A stretch of 64,000 bases of DNA, taken from positions 1,972,501-2,036,500 of the forward strand of contig NZ_CP023737.1 in NCBI RefSeq assembly GCF_002752655.1, written 5' to 3'. Positions within the stretch are counted from its first letter, which is position 1. Every line of letters begins with the position of its first letter. Made by a program: the position numbers and the translations under genes. The stretch comes from Methylosinus trichosporium OB3b (lineage in GTDB: Bacteria; Pseudomonadota; Alphaproteobacteria; Rhizobiales; Beijerinckiaceae). A model generated the notes under the pieces. The model had not been told where the DNA came from, made no database searches, and was given only the letters and a program-made list of their open reading frames with translations. Shown piece after piece: positions 1 through 8,431 of this stretch.

Positions 1-144
1 CCAGGCTCCAGCGCGACGGTGGCGCCAACGGCCGAGAGGGACTGCAAAGCCGCGTTGCGCTTCTTGTCGCGGACCGCCGACGAGATGGGTCGAAATTTTA
101 TGACAGAACCGACAAGATCGAATAACACAGCCGAAACGTTCAGT

Positions 145-192
145 GGCGTCACCTCGGATATAGTCTCGGTCGTCACCTCGGATATAGTCTCG
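145..192 (+). repeat. 24-bp tandem direct repeat
   Basis: Two head-to-tail 24-base copies (145-168 and 169-192) differ at one base near the start; the shared core is GTCACCTCGGATATAGTCTCG. The period is a multiple of three and the frame is open, so it could encode a repeated V-T-S-D-I-V-S. It lies upstream of the best-supported start of the radical SAM gene (241), so it may equally be a duplicated regulatory site in the leader. The sequence alone does not decide between these. Confidence 0.75.
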
Positions 193-240
193 AAAATCGC
201 TGACATCGTCTCCGACAAAAGCTCGCAGGGACTTCACTCG

Positions 241-1425
241 ATGAAAGACTCACCCACCGCTGAGCCTGGCGTTCTGGCCCGCTTTCGTCTGGGCGACGAG
301 TGGAAGGAATGGGTCGAAAGAAATATCCGAGTTCGCGCACGCCGCGCCCAGCAGATGATGGAGCCGAGCGATGACGAGACCGAGCGCTATCTGCGCGCGA
401 GCTTTTGCGACAAGCCTTTTCGCAATCTGGAGACGAGTCCGAGCGGGTTCGCCTATGTGTGCTGCTCCTCCTGGCTGCCGACGCCGATCGGCGATATCAA
501 TTCGGGCATAGACGATATTTGGTTCGGCCGAAGAGCTCGGGCTCTTCGCGCCTCGATCCTCGACGGCTCATTTCGTTACTGCAGCCGTGTCCATTGCAGC
601 GAGATCGCCAATCGCAATCTCCCGCGGCGCGACAGCGAGCGCGCGACGCAAATCATGGCGGAGTTCGCGAGCGCCTCGCCGCCGACGCCCAAGAATGTCG
701 TGCTGTCGCATGATCGCAGCTGCAATCTCTCCTGTCCCTCTTGCCGAAGCGAGAATATCGTCGCCGATAAGATAAAACAGGCCAAGCTCGACGAGGTGAC
801 GGAGCGCCTGCTCGTCCCGATGTTGCGGCGCGCGGAAACGGTCTTCGTCACCGGCTCCGGCGATCCCTTCGGCAGCGCTCATTTCCGTCGCCTGCTGAAA
901 CGGCTGATCACCGACGAGTTCTCCAATCTGCGGGTCAACCTCGGGACCAATGGGCAATTGTTCGACGCCCGCGCTTGGCGTGATCTCGGTCTCGAGGGCC
1001 GCGTGCGCGAGGTGCAGATCTCGATCGACGCCGCGCGTCCCGAGACATATTCGATCGTGCGGCGTGGCGGGACCTTCGAGCGCCTGCTCGCCAATCTCGA
1101 ATTCATCGAGGGCTTGCGTCGGTCCGGCGTCATCGAATCCCTGCATTTCTCAATGGTCGTGCAGCGGCTCAATTTTCGCGAGATGCCGGATTTCGTACGG
1201 CTCGGAAGGCGGTTCGCAGCCGATTCCGTCGCCTTCAACATGATCCGCAATTGGGGAACCTTCAGCCGCGCCGAATTCGAGCAGGAGTTCGTCGGCGCCG
1301 CGACCCATCCCGATTTCGAGGAGCTCACACGAATGCTCTCCGATCCGATCCTGCAACCGCCTTATGCGCAGCTCGGAAATATCGTCGATCATGTGCGACG
1401 CTCGCGAAGGAAACTCGCCGCCTGA
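241..1425 (+). CDS. radical SAM domain protein beside a carbamoyltransferase module
   Basis: This is a radical S-adenosylmethionine enzyme of unknown substrate. The CX3CX2C cluster motif CNLSCPSC starts at base 721, followed by a GxGDPF-like segment and an NLGTNG strand, both typical of the radical SAM barrel. An N-terminal cysteine-containing section (CDKPFRNLE..., YVCCSSW..., YCSRVHCSE) resembles the pre-barrel region of SPASM-like glycan and peptide maturases. The start at 241 is chosen because AGGGA sits nine bases upstream. In-frame ATG at 100 and GTG at 19 are alternatives, and the frame is open to the window edge, so an upstream extension cannot be excluded. A short gap leads to an SxtJ-like gene, DUF5989 and a carbamoyltransferase on the same strand. 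The predicted length is 394 residues. The family is clear; the substrate is not. Confidence 0.8.
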   Translation: MKDSPTAEPGVLARFRLGDEWKEWVERNIRVRARRAQQMMEPSDDETERYLRASFCDKPFRNLETSPSGFAYVCCSSWLPTPIGDINSGIDDIWFGRRARALRASILDGSFRYCSRVHCSEIANRNLPRRDSERATQIMAEFASASPPTPKNVVLSHDRSCNLSCPSCRSENIVADKIKQAKLDEVTERLLVPMLRRAETVFVTGSGDPFGSAHFRRLLKRLITDEFSNLRVNLGTNGQLFDARAWRDLGLEGRVREVQISIDAARPETYSIVRRGGTFERLLANLEFIEGLRRSGVIESLHFSMVVQRLNFREMPDFVRLGRRFAADSVAFNMIRNWGTFSRAEFEQEFVGAATHPDFEELTRMLSDPILQPPYAQLGNIVDHVRRSRRKLAA

Positions 1426-1492
1426 CTGCGACGCCGCGCGATATCGTGGCGAACGCCACACTCCAGAAGCCGGGACGTCGGACTAGAGAAGT

Positions 1493-1921
1493 ATGATGCA
1501 AACACATGAAACGGTCTCGAGCTTCCGCAAGACTCCCATCGGATCCAATCGGACGTTCGGCGTCACCTTCGGGATCATTTTTGCGATATTCGGCGTCTGG
1601 CCCTTGTTCCACCAAGCCGGCTCGCCGAGATGGCCGCTGCTAGTCCTTTCCACTGCTTTTTTAGCGGTCGCGCTGCGTCGTCCCGATTGGTTGACGCCGT
1701 TGAATCGCGCATGGTTCGAATTGGGGCTCGCCTTGAGCGCCATCGCCAATCCGATCGTCATGGGGATTCTCTTTTTCGGGGCCGTGGCCCCCCTCGGCTG
1801 GTTCTTGCGCAAGAGAGGCGAAGATTTGCTTCGTCTGGAGTTGGAACCGGAGGCGGAGACCTATTGGATCGAACGCCAACCGTCAGGGCCCGCGCCGGGC
1901 GCCTCGGCCAAGCAATTCTGA
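1493..1921 (+). CDS. SxtJ-family small membrane protein
   Basis: The protein has 142 residues with two or three hydrophobic segments (about residues 20-45, 46-60 and 75-105). It has the conserved tail seen in SxtJ-type membrane proteins: a PLGWFLRKRGEDLLRL-like stretch just after the last membrane segment. These small proteins habitually sit beside NodU/CmcH-type carbamoyltransferases, as here (carbamoyltransferase 170 bases downstream). The function is not established; a membrane partner for carbamoylation or presentation of a surface molecule is an inference. Two adjacent ATG codons (1493, 1496) could both serve as start. A decayed inverted copy of the 3' third of this gene lies at about 3990-4105. 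Confidence 0.75.
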   Translation: MMQTHETVSSFRKTPIGSNRTFGVTFGIIFAIFGVWPLFHQAGSPRWPLLVLSTAFLAVALRRPDWLTPLNRAWFELGLALSAIANPIVMGILFFGAVAPLGWFLRKRGEDLLRLELEPEAETYWIERQPSGPAPGASAKQF

Positions 1922-1930
1922 GGAGCGTCG

Positions 1931-2080
1931 ATGTCCATCCTAGCCGAGCTTTTTGAGTTTCTGGGCACGCGGAAGAAGTTCTGGCTGTTTCCGCTCTTCA
2001 TTCTTTTCCTGTTCGTCGGCGGCTTGTTCGTGCTGAGCCAGGGCTCCGTCGTCGCGCCTTTCATCTACACTCTGTTTTGA
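1931..2080 (+). CDS. DUF5989 family small membrane protein
   Basis: A 49-residue peptide beginning MSILAELFEFLGTRKKFW, followed by one strongly hydrophobic helix and ending in the conserved block QGSVVAPFIYTLF. This matches what I know of the DUF5989 family: a short amphipathic N-terminus, the RKKFW motif, a single transmembrane helix, and a tail ending in APFIYTLF. The start is ATG 1931, nine bases after the SxtJ-like stop, with AGGAG at 1921-1925 as ribosome binding site. It lies between an SxtJ-like gene and a carbamoyltransferase, its usual company. Function unknown, but strict co-occurrence suggests a membrane subunit or anchor of the module. Confidence 0.85.
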   Translation: MSILAELFEFLGTRKKFWLFPLFILFLFVGGLFVLSQGSVVAPFIYTLF

Positions 2081-2090
2081 GCGCCTCGAG

Positions 2091-3932
2091 ATGCTCGTGC
2101 TCGGCATTTCAGCCTTTTATCACGATAGCGCCGCCGCGCTGATTCGCGACGGCCAGATCGTCGCCGCGGCGCAGGAAGAACGTTTCACCCGTAAGAAGCA
2201 CGATCCGAGCTTTCCCGTGAACGCCATCGCCTATTGCCTCGGCGAGGCAAGGGCCTCCGGCGAGGAGGTCGATCGCATCGCCTTCTATGAAAAGCCGTTT
2301 CTGAAGTTCGAACGGCTGCTCGAAACCTATCTCGCCTTCGCGCCGCGTGGCTTCGAATCGTTTCGCAGAGCCATGCCGCTCTGGATCGGCGAGAAATTGT
2401 TTCAGCGCGATCACCTGTTGCGCGAGCTGAGCGCGATCTCTCCGGCGCTCGGCGAGAAGGCGAAATTGCGCTTTTCCGAACATCATTTCTCGCACGCCGC
2501 GTCTGCCTATTATCCTTCGCCGTTTCAATCGGCGCTCGTGCTGACCATGGACGGCGTCGGCGAATGGGCCACCACCTCGGCGGCGATCGGCCGCGAGCAG
2601 GACTTGTCGATCATCAAGGAGATCCATTTTCCGCATTCGCTCGGATTGCTCTATTCGGCATTCACCTATTACACCGGCTTCAAGGTCAATTCCGGCGAAT
2701 ATAAAGTGATGGGCCTCGCGCCTTACGGAGAGCCGAAATACGCCAAGACGATTTTCGATCATCTGATCGACGTGAAGCCGGACGGTTCGTTTCGACTGAA
2801 CCTCGATTACTTCTCCTTTTGCACCGGCCTGACAATGACCGACAGCCGCTTCGAGGCGATGTTCGGCGGACCTGCGCGCCGGCCCGATCAGCCTCTCGAA
2901 CAAAGGCACATGGATCTCGCCGCCTCGATCCAGGCCGTGACCGAGGACGTCGTGCTGCGATTGACGCGCTCGCTTTCGACGCAGACCGGGCTGCGCCATC
3001 TCTGCCTCGCCGGAGGCGTCGCTCTCAACTGCGTCGCAAACGGCAAAGTGCTTCGGGACGGCCGGTTCGACAGGATATTCATTCAGCCCGCGGCGGGCGA
3101 CGCCGGCGGCGCGCTCGGCGCGGCGTTCGCGGTGTATTGCGGTGAAACTCGCCGGGCCGACGGCGCCAAGATCGTCAAAGAGCCCGATTCGATGCGAGGG
3201 ACCTATCTCGGGCCGAGTTTCGAGCAGAGCGATATCGAACGCCGGCTGGACGCCGCGGGCGCCGTCTATAGCGTCGTCGACGACGATGCGCTGATTTCAC
3301 AAACGGCGACCGCCCTTGCGAGCGGGCGGGCGGTCGGTTGGCACCAGGGCCGAATGGAGTTCGGTCCGCGCGCGCTCGGCGGCCGTTCGATCCTCGCCGA
3401 TCCGCGCTCTCCGACCATGCAGAAAGCGCTCAATCTCAAAGTCAAATATCGTGAGAGCTTCCGCCCTTTCGCGCCCTCCGTGCTACGCGAGCGCGTCGCG
3501 GACTGGTTCGATCTGGACGTGGATTCGCCTTATATGCTTCTCGTCGCCGATGTGAAATCCGATCGCTGCCGCGAGATGTCCGCGCAGGAACAAGCGCTAT
3601 TCGGCGTCGACAAGCTCAATGTGCTGCGCTCGGAGATACCGGCGGTCACCCATGTCGACTACTCGGCGCGCCTCCAGACGGTCCATAAGGAGACCAACCC
3701 GCGCTATTATGCATTGATCAGCAGGTTCGAGGAGCTGACCGGCTGTCCGGTCCTCGTCAACACGAGCTTCAATGTGCGGGGTGAGCCCATCGTCTGCACG
3801 CCGGAGGACGCCTTCTCCTGTTTCATGGGAAGTGAAATCGAGTTTCTGGCGGTCGGCAACAGCATTCTCCACAAGGAGAGGCAAAACCCCGAGCTTGTCC
3901 GCGATTATAAGAATGCGTTCGATCTCGATTAA
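2091..3932 (+). CDS. carbamoyltransferase (NodU/CmcH family)
   Basis: A 613-residue enzyme that transfers the carbamoyl group of carbamoyl phosphate to a hydroxyl of a sugar or natural product. It starts with MLVLGISAFYHDSAAAL. The metal/ATP-binding HHFSHAASAYY motif and the MDGVGEW strand of the Kae1-like domain follow. The central CLAGGVALNC and the C-terminal MEFGPRALGGRSILADPR block are diagnostic of the NodU/CmcH/TobZ family, and the length is typical. It begins ten bases after the DUF5989 gene, so the four genes from 241 form one likely transcript. The acceptor is unknown; with the radical SAM protein and the glycan island in this region, a surface saccharide is plausible. No key residue appears lost. 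Confidence 0.93.
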   Translation: MLVLGISAFYHDSAAALIRDGQIVAAAQEERFTRKKHDPSFPVNAIAYCLGEARASGEEVDRIAFYEKPFLKFERLLETYLAFAPRGFESFRRAMPLWIGEKLFQRDHLLRELSAISPALGEKAKLRFSEHHFSHAASAYYPSPFQSALVLTMDGVGEWATTSAAIGREQDLSIIKEIHFPHSLGLLYSAFTYYTGFKVNSGEYKVMGLAPYGEPKYAKTIFDHLIDVKPDGSFRLNLDYFSFCTGLTMTDSRFEAMFGGPARRPDQPLEQRHMDLAASIQAVTEDVVLRLTRSLSTQTGLRHLCLAGGVALNCVANGKVLRDGRFDRIFIQPAAGDAGGALGAAFAVYCGETRRADGAKIVKEPDSMRGTYLGPSFEQSDIERRLDAAGAVYSVVDDDALISQTATALASGRAVGWHQGRMEFGPRALGGRSILADPRSPTMQKALNLKVKYRESFRPFAPSVLRERVADWFDLDVDSPYMLLVADVKSDRCREMSAQEQALFGVDKLNVLRSEIPAVTHVDYSARLQTVHKETNPRYYALISRFEELTGCPVLVNTSFNVRGEPIVCTPEDAFSCFMGSEIEFLAVGNSILHKERQNPELVRDYKNAFDLD

Positions 3933-3989
3933 TACGAGAGTCGCAGAGCGCCCGAGTCGGAACCGATGAGACCCAGTCGGAATGATGAA

Positions 3990-4105
3990 ACAGGGCTGCG
4001 CGGGCCCTGGCGATTGGCCGTCCGACAGGTCGCCTCCGTTTCAATTCCAAACGAACCAAATCTTCGCCTCTCTTGCACAGAACCAGCCGAGGGGAGCCAA
4101 CGGCA
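3990..4105 (-). pseudogene. inverted decayed copy of the SxtJ-like gene 3' end
   Basis: Read on the minus strand, this stretch closely matches plus-strand bases about 1778-1905. Both contain CTCGGCTGGTTCT, GCAAGAGAGGCGAAGATTTG and CAGGGCCCGCGC in the same order. Translated, it gives a CKRGEDLVRLEL segment parallel to RKRGEDLLRLEL of the SxtJ-like protein, then loses the frame. There is no start and no full-length reading frame. It marks an inverted duplication flanking the DUF5989 and carbamoyltransferase genes. The rest of the gap to macB (3933-4153) holds nothing else I can identify. Confidence 0.75.
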
Positions 4106-4153
4106 AGGCGTCGCGCATCACGGAGATGGTCCGATGATTGTCCCGGATGCAAA

Positions 4154-6136
4154 TCACTCTCGCGACAGCGCCGCCACCGGATCGAGATACGACGCATTGC
4201 GCGCTGGCGCATAGCCGAAGACAATTCCGATGCCGGTCGAAGCCAGGAGGGCGATCACGATGGACGTCGTCGAATAAATCAGGCGAAAGCCCAAATCCAG
4301 AGCGTTGAACGCCAAACCGAAGCCGAGCGCGAAAGCGACGCCGAGCGCGCCGCCGATCAGGCAGACCAGCACGGCTTCGATCAAGAACTGGTGCAGGATA
4401 TCGCTTTGGCGGCCGCCGACCGCCATGCGCACGCCGATCTCGCCGACGCGCTCAGATACCGAGACGAGCATGATATTCATCACGCCGATGCCGCCGACGA
4501 TCAGGGATATCACTGCGATGGCCGCGACGAGCAATGTCAGGATCTGCGTCGTGCCCTGAATGGTGCGACGAATGTCGTCGGTGTTGAGAATAAAAAAATC
4601 CTTGCTCTTGTGACGTTCGGTCAATAGCCGAATGACGCCTTGCTCCGCCTGATCGGTCGCAGTGGCGTCGTCGACGCGGACGCTGATGCTCCGCAGCGAC
4701 AAGTCGCCGAGAAAGCGCGCCTGCACGGTGGTGTAGGGTAGGTAGACGGTCGGATTGGCGCTGGAGCCGAAGCCGCTCTGCTGCTGCCGGATGACTCCGA
4801 CGATGCGGCAGGGGACGCGTCCGACGAGGACGATTCTGCCGACCGGATTCGACGCGCCGTCGGGGAACAGCGTCTTGCGCGCATTGCCGTCGATCACCGC
4901 ATCCTGGGCGTAGCTGCGCACGCTATCGGCGTCGAGAAAACGGCCCTCTGCCAGCTGCGAGCCCTTGACTCGAAAATATTGCTCGCCGACTCCATTGACC
5001 TGCGCGCTGGCCTCGATCGAGGCGAAACGGAGCGTGCTGGAGGTCGAGACCGTCGGCGCCACCGCCGCCACGAAGGGCTGCTGCGCCAAGGCGCGCGCGT
5101 CCGCTATCACCAGAGTCTTGATCTTGCCGGAGCGTGTGTCGCCGAAATCCTTGCCCGGAAAGATCTCGAGGGTGTTGGTGCCGAGAGCGTTGATATTGGA
5201 CAGCACCCGTTCCTGGGATCCAGAGCCGAGCGCGACGACGCAGACCACGGACGCCACGCCGATGATGATGCCGAGCATGGTCAAAAATGCGCGCAGCCGA
5301 TGGGCGTTCATGGATAGCAACGCCATGCGCAGCGCTTCCCGGAAGCGGCTCACTCGCGCGGACCACGCCGTCGCCGACTCGCGAGCGCGCGCGGCGTCGT
5401 CGAGATGGATCGCGCTCGGCTCGGCGACCGCGACGCTCTCGCGTGGATTGGACCGATCCGATGTGACCACGCCGTCGCGCAATTCTATGATGCGCTGGGC
5501 TCGACGGGCGACCGCCATGTCATGAGTGACGATGATCACCGTGCGGCCTTCGGCATGGATCTCGTCCAGGATTCGCAGAACCTCCTCGCCGCTGCGGCTG
5601 TCGAGCGCGCCGGTCGGCTCATCCGCGAGGATCACGTCTGCGCCGTTGATCAAGGCGCGTGCGATCGACACGCGTTGCTGCTGTCCGCCGGAAAGCTGCC
5701 CGGGCGTGTGCGTCGAGCGCTCGGCCAGTCCGAGACGGTCGAGGATCGCCGAGGCCCGGCGGCGACGTTCCATGGACGAAAAGCCGGCGTAGATCGCAGG
5801 CATCTCCACATTGCCCATCGCGGTGAGCTCATTGAGAAGATGGTAGCGCTGGAATATGAATCCGAAATGCTCGCGCCGCAGCGCGGCGAGCTCGTCTCGA
5901 TCGAGCTCACAGACGTCGCGTCCGAGGATTCGATAACAGCCGGAGGTCGGCCGATCGAGGCAGCCGAGAATATTCATCAGCGTTGATTTTCCCGAGCCGG
6001 ATGCGCCGACGATGGCGACCATCTCGCCGGCGTCTATGCGCAAGTCGACGCAATCCAGCGCAGCGACCAGGGAATCACCGGATGAATAGACGCGGCTGAC
6101 CTTGTCCAGCAGGATCAATGGATCCGTCATGCTCAC
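4154..6136 (-). CDS. macB: MacB-type ABC transporter, fused ATPase and permease
   Basis: A 660-residue inner-membrane subunit of a tripartite type VII ABC exporter. The ATPase domain comes first: Walker [10 protein letters not shown] at residues 44-52, signature LSGGQ at 148-152, Walker [12 protein letters not shown] ending at 179. A transmembrane helix ([20 protein letters not shown]), a large periplasmic MacB_PCD domain and three C-terminal helices (FtsX-type core) follow. Order and length match MacB. The ATG overlaps the stop of the macA-like gene by ATGA, so the two are translationally coupled; a second ATG two codons in is an alternative start. MacAB pairs export peptides, lipopeptides or macrolides through a TolC-type channel not encoded beside it. 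The substrate here is unknown. Confidence 0.92.
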   Translation of the reverse strand: MSMTDPLILLDKVSRVYSSGDSLVAALDCVDLRIDAGEMVAIVGASGSGKSTLMNILGCLDRPTSGCYRILGRDVCELDRDELAALRREHFGFIFQRYHLLNELTAMGNVEMPAIYAGFSSMERRRRASAILDRLGLAERSTHTPGQLSGGQQQRVSIARALINGADVILADEPTGALDSRSGEEVLRILDEIHAEGRTVIIVTHDMAVARRAQRIIELRDGVVTSDRSNPRESVAVAEPSAIHLDDAARARESATAWSARVSRFREALRMALLSMNAHRLRAFLTMLGIIIGVASVVCVVALGSGSQERVLSNINALGTNTLEIFPGKDFGDTRSGKIKTLVIADARALAQQPFVAAVAPTVSTSSTLRFASIEASAQVNGVGEQYFRVKGSQLAEGRFLDADSVRSYAQDAVIDGNARKTLFPDGASNPVGRIVLVGRVPCRIVGVIRQQQSGFGSSANPTVYLPYTTVQARFLGDLSLRSISVRVDDATATDQAEQGVIRLLTERHKSKDFFILNTDDIRRTIQGTTQILTLLVAAIAVISLIVGGIGVMNIMLVSVSERVGEIGVRMAVGGRQSDILHQFLIEAVLVCLIGGALGVAFALGFGLAFNALDLGFRLIYSTTSIVIALLASTGIGIVFGYAPARNASYLDPVAALSRE

Positions 6137-7497
6137 ATCCCCATCGGCGGCGGCGGCGAACCGAGCATTGCTTTCGGCGTCGCGGCGCCGGTGACGCCGA
6201 TCACCACGCGTTCGCCGACGGTGAGTCCAGAGCGGATCTCGGCCGTGATCTTGTTGTTGAGCCCGACTTTCACGGCGCGCGTCGCGACGGCGCCGGAAGG
6301 CTCGACCACCCGCACCTTATAGGCGCCCTCCGCGTCGACCTCGCCCAGCGCCGCGGCGGGAACGGTCAGCACATCATGCGCCTCGTCCAGCACGATATGG
6401 ACCTCCGCGGTCATGTAGGTGCGTAGATCGCCGTCGGGGTTCGGCACGTTGAAGATGCCATTGTAGTAGATCGCCGACGAGGAGGAGGACGTTGACGAGG
6501 AGGACGAGCCGCCGTTCGACGAGGTCGTGGAGGTCGAAGTGAAACTGCTGTCGGTCTTGATGGATTCCGGCGCCGGCTCGATGAATGCGAGGCTCCCGTG
6601 ATAGCGGCGCTCCGGATCGCCCAGAATCGTGAAGTAGACCTTCTGACCAGGCTTCACCCGCACGACGTCGGCCTCCGAGATCTCGGCGCGGATGGTCATC
6701 GTATCGACCTGGCCGAGAACCACGATGGTCGGCGCCGACTGCACGGCGTTCACCGTCTGACCTTCCTGGGTGACGATCGCGAGCACGGAGCCGTCGATCG
6801 GCGCGGTGATGCGCGTATAGCCGAGATTGACGCGAGCCGCCTCGATCGCGACCTCGGCCTCGATGATCTGGGCGTCGAGTTGAGCGATTTGCGCCCGCGT
6901 CGTCCTCACATTCGCTTCCGCGGAATCATAGTCGGCTCGCGAGCTCGCCTTCTGGGCCAGCGTCGCCTTCTGGCGCGTGAAATTGGCCTCGGCGAGCATG
7001 AGCGACGCCTCCTTTTCCTCACGCTGAGCGCGGGTGCTCCGCAGCGCCGCCTCGCTCGTGCGCAGCGCGTTGCGCTGGGTCACGGAATCGATCTCGGCGA
7101 TGAGCTCGCCGGCCTCGACCCTTTGGCCCAGCGCGACCTTCAACGACACCACGCGACCAGACATCTGCGCGCCGACGGCGACCAGCTTCACCGGCTTCAA
7201 TGTGCCGGTCGCCAACACGGTCCGTTCGATGTCGCCGATAACGGCCGGCGCCGTCACCAGATTAGCGTCGGGTTGCGGCGACAGTTTCGCCTTCAGCGCC
7301 CAGCCGATCGCGAGCACCGCCAGAATCGCGCCGATCAGCAGCCGGCGCGGCGCAGATCGACCGGACGGCGCCGGCGCGAGCCGCGGCCGATCGCGCTCTC
7401 GCCCCGGCAGCAGGTCGACTCGGGCCGCGTCCTGTGCTGTCGGCATATCTTTCATCATCTGCATGGCGAGCGCTCGCTGCGGAGGGCGACCAGACAT
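6133..7497 (-). CDS. macA: MacA-type periplasmic adaptor (HlyD family)
   Basis: A 454-residue membrane-fusion protein. After a basic N-terminus, one transmembrane anchor ([16 protein letters not shown], about residues 53-68) is followed by the lipoyl half-motifs ([30 protein letters not shown]), a long alpha-hairpin coiled coil, the beta-barrel and the membrane-proximal domain. It links the MacB-like pump to an outer-membrane channel. A serine/threonine-rich low-complexity loop (about residues 317-345) interrupts the barrel region before the [15 protein letters not shown] strand; family members vary at this loop, but this one is notably long. It is the first gene of the two-gene operon. Start ATG 7497. 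Confidence 0.9.
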   Translation of the reverse strand: MSGRPPQRALAMQMMKDMPTAQDAARVDLLPGRERDRPRLAPAPSGRSAPRRLLIGAILAVLAIGWALKAKLSPQPDANLVTAPAVIGDIERTVLATGTLKPVKLVAVGAQMSGRVVSLKVALGQRVEAGELIAEIDSVTQRNALRTSEAALRSTRAQREEKEASLMLAEANFTRQKATLAQKASSRADYDSAEANVRTTRAQIAQLDAQIIEAEVAIEAARVNLGYTRITAPIDGSVLAIVTQEGQTVNAVQSAPTIVVLGQVDTMTIRAEISEADVVRVKPGQKVYFTILGDPERRYHGSLAFIEPAPESIKTDSSFTSTSTTSSNGGSSSSSTSSSSSAIYYNGIFNVPNPDGDLRTYMTAEVHIVLDEAHDVLTVPAAALGEVDAEGAYKVRVVEPSGAVATRAVKVGLNNKITAEIRSGLTVGERVVIGVTGAATPKAMLGSPPPPMGM

Positions 7498-8073
7498 GTT
7501 TGACCCGTGCTCATCAAAATGCTCCTGGAAGATGCGGGCCGGCGCCGAACGCAGCGCTCGTGAGCAAAGCAGTGACGCACCCGTTGTCGACGGTAGATTT
7601 CATCGGGACCTCGACGATGAAGCGCATCCGAACCAATTTGATCGGAGAGAACTCTTTCGTTCTTTCGTCGGAGTGAGCGAATTCTGATCGCTGGGACGAT
7701 TCCGCGTTCGAACGAAAGGCGCTATTGACCAGCAGCAAACGACGCGCCCACATCTGATCAATTCGGAGGCAACCCAATCCTGCGGCGACTGCTCCTATCA
7801 ACCCCGACTCGAACGCATCCTAGGCGGGAATTCGGGCTTGCCGCGCCGAAAGTGGTAAACTCGGCGCGTTTCCGAATAGTGTCGCTTCCGTTATCGACAA
7901 TTGGCTGAAGTCGCCGCTGTCGAGTTCGCCCGGCAATCGTTCGCTCCACGCCAAAAAGCTCTTTGCGCTTCGACGGCGGAACTTTGACCTCGAACGTCGG
8001 CGCGCCGCTGCTCGGTGAAGTTCTGCGCGCAGCAGCTCTGCATGGTTCAGGGGAGGCTCGTCGCGCCCCGTGC
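7498..8073. other. intergenic region upstream of macA and the cob operon
   Basis: About 580 bases separate the divergent macA-like gene and the cobalamin regulatory region. All frames hold only short or shadow-like reading frames. I see no recognisable protein, RNA or repeat. The macA promoter should lie near the left side, but I cannot pick convincing boxes. Confidence 0.5.
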
Positions 8074-8097
8074 GCGGTCCTGTCTTGACAGGACCGC
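8074..8097 (+). promoter_or_regulatory. perfect 11-bp inverted repeat overlapping the cob -35 box
   Basis: GCGGTCCTGTC (8074-8084), a TT spacer, then the exact complement GACAGGACCGC (8087-8097). The TTGACA of the putative cob promoter lies inside it. The core TCCTGTCTTG...ACAGG closely resembles the first hairpin of the riboswitch about 50 bases downstream (TCCTGTCTTGCGACAGG). It could be an operator, a duplicated riboswitch hairpin or a terminator for an upstream transcript. Confidence 0.6.
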
Positions 8098-8114
8098 GGT
8101 CGGGCGCGTCTATT
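8085..8114 (+). promoter_or_regulatory. putative sigma-70-type promoter of the cob operon
   Basis: TTGACA at 8085-8090, an 18-base spacer, and TCTATT at 8109-8114 (four of six matches to the -10 consensus). Initiation about six bases further on would fall at 8120-8121. That is exactly where the 5' strand of riboswitch helix P1 begins (8121), and this agreement is the main support. Confidence 0.55.
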
Positions 8115-8120
8115 CGCCGG

Positions 8121-8312
8121 GCGCTGGTTCCTGTCTTGCGACAGGCGAAGAGGGAAGGCGACGGATTGCCCGAAAGGCAGCCCGAGCGCAGCCGCCCCCC
8201 GCGACCGTGAACGGAGAGGTCCTCCGACGCCACTGGCCGACAAGGCTGGGAAGGTGGAGGACCGAGGTGGATTGCGATCCCCAGATCCGTGAGCCGGGAG
8301 ACCTGCCAGCGC
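8121..8312 (+). ncRNA. cobalamin riboswitch (aptamer)
   Basis: A B12-sensing leader of about 190 nt upstream of cobG. P1 is a perfect 7-bp helix, GCGCTGG (8121-8127) with CCAGCGC (8306-8312). Conserved blocks occur in family order: GGCGAAGAGGGAA, a CCCCCCGCGACCGTGA segment, GCCACTGG, CTGGGAAGG, and the B12-box-like GAGCCGGGAGACCTGCC near the 3' end. Binding adenosylcobalamin should repress the biosynthetic genes downstream. The 3' flank contains a hairpin covering the cobG ribosome binding site, suggesting translational control. Confidence 0.95.
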
Positions 8313-8399
8313 ATGACGACGGGCGGACGGGGCGCGCCGCAACCGATCGAGCCGGCTTGCGTTCGCCCTTCGCACAGAGGTCGACGACAATCGGTTTCG

Positions 8400-8430
8400 G
8401 CTGGCCGCCTCATGAGAGATGAGGGCCGGC
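8400..8430 (+). promoter_or_regulatory. cobG: hairpin sequestering the cobG ribosome binding site
   Basis: Bases 8400-8405 pair with 8425-8430 and, after a two-base bulge, 8408-8413 pair with 8419-8424 around a GAGAG loop, giving about 12 base pairs with one G-U. The 3' arm contains the Shine-Dalgarno GAGG (8421-8424), and the hairpin ends two bases before the TTG start at 8432. It sits where a translational expression platform of the upstream B12 riboswitch would be expected. It also supports 8432 as the true cobG start. Confidence 0.6.
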
Positions 8431-8431
8431 T

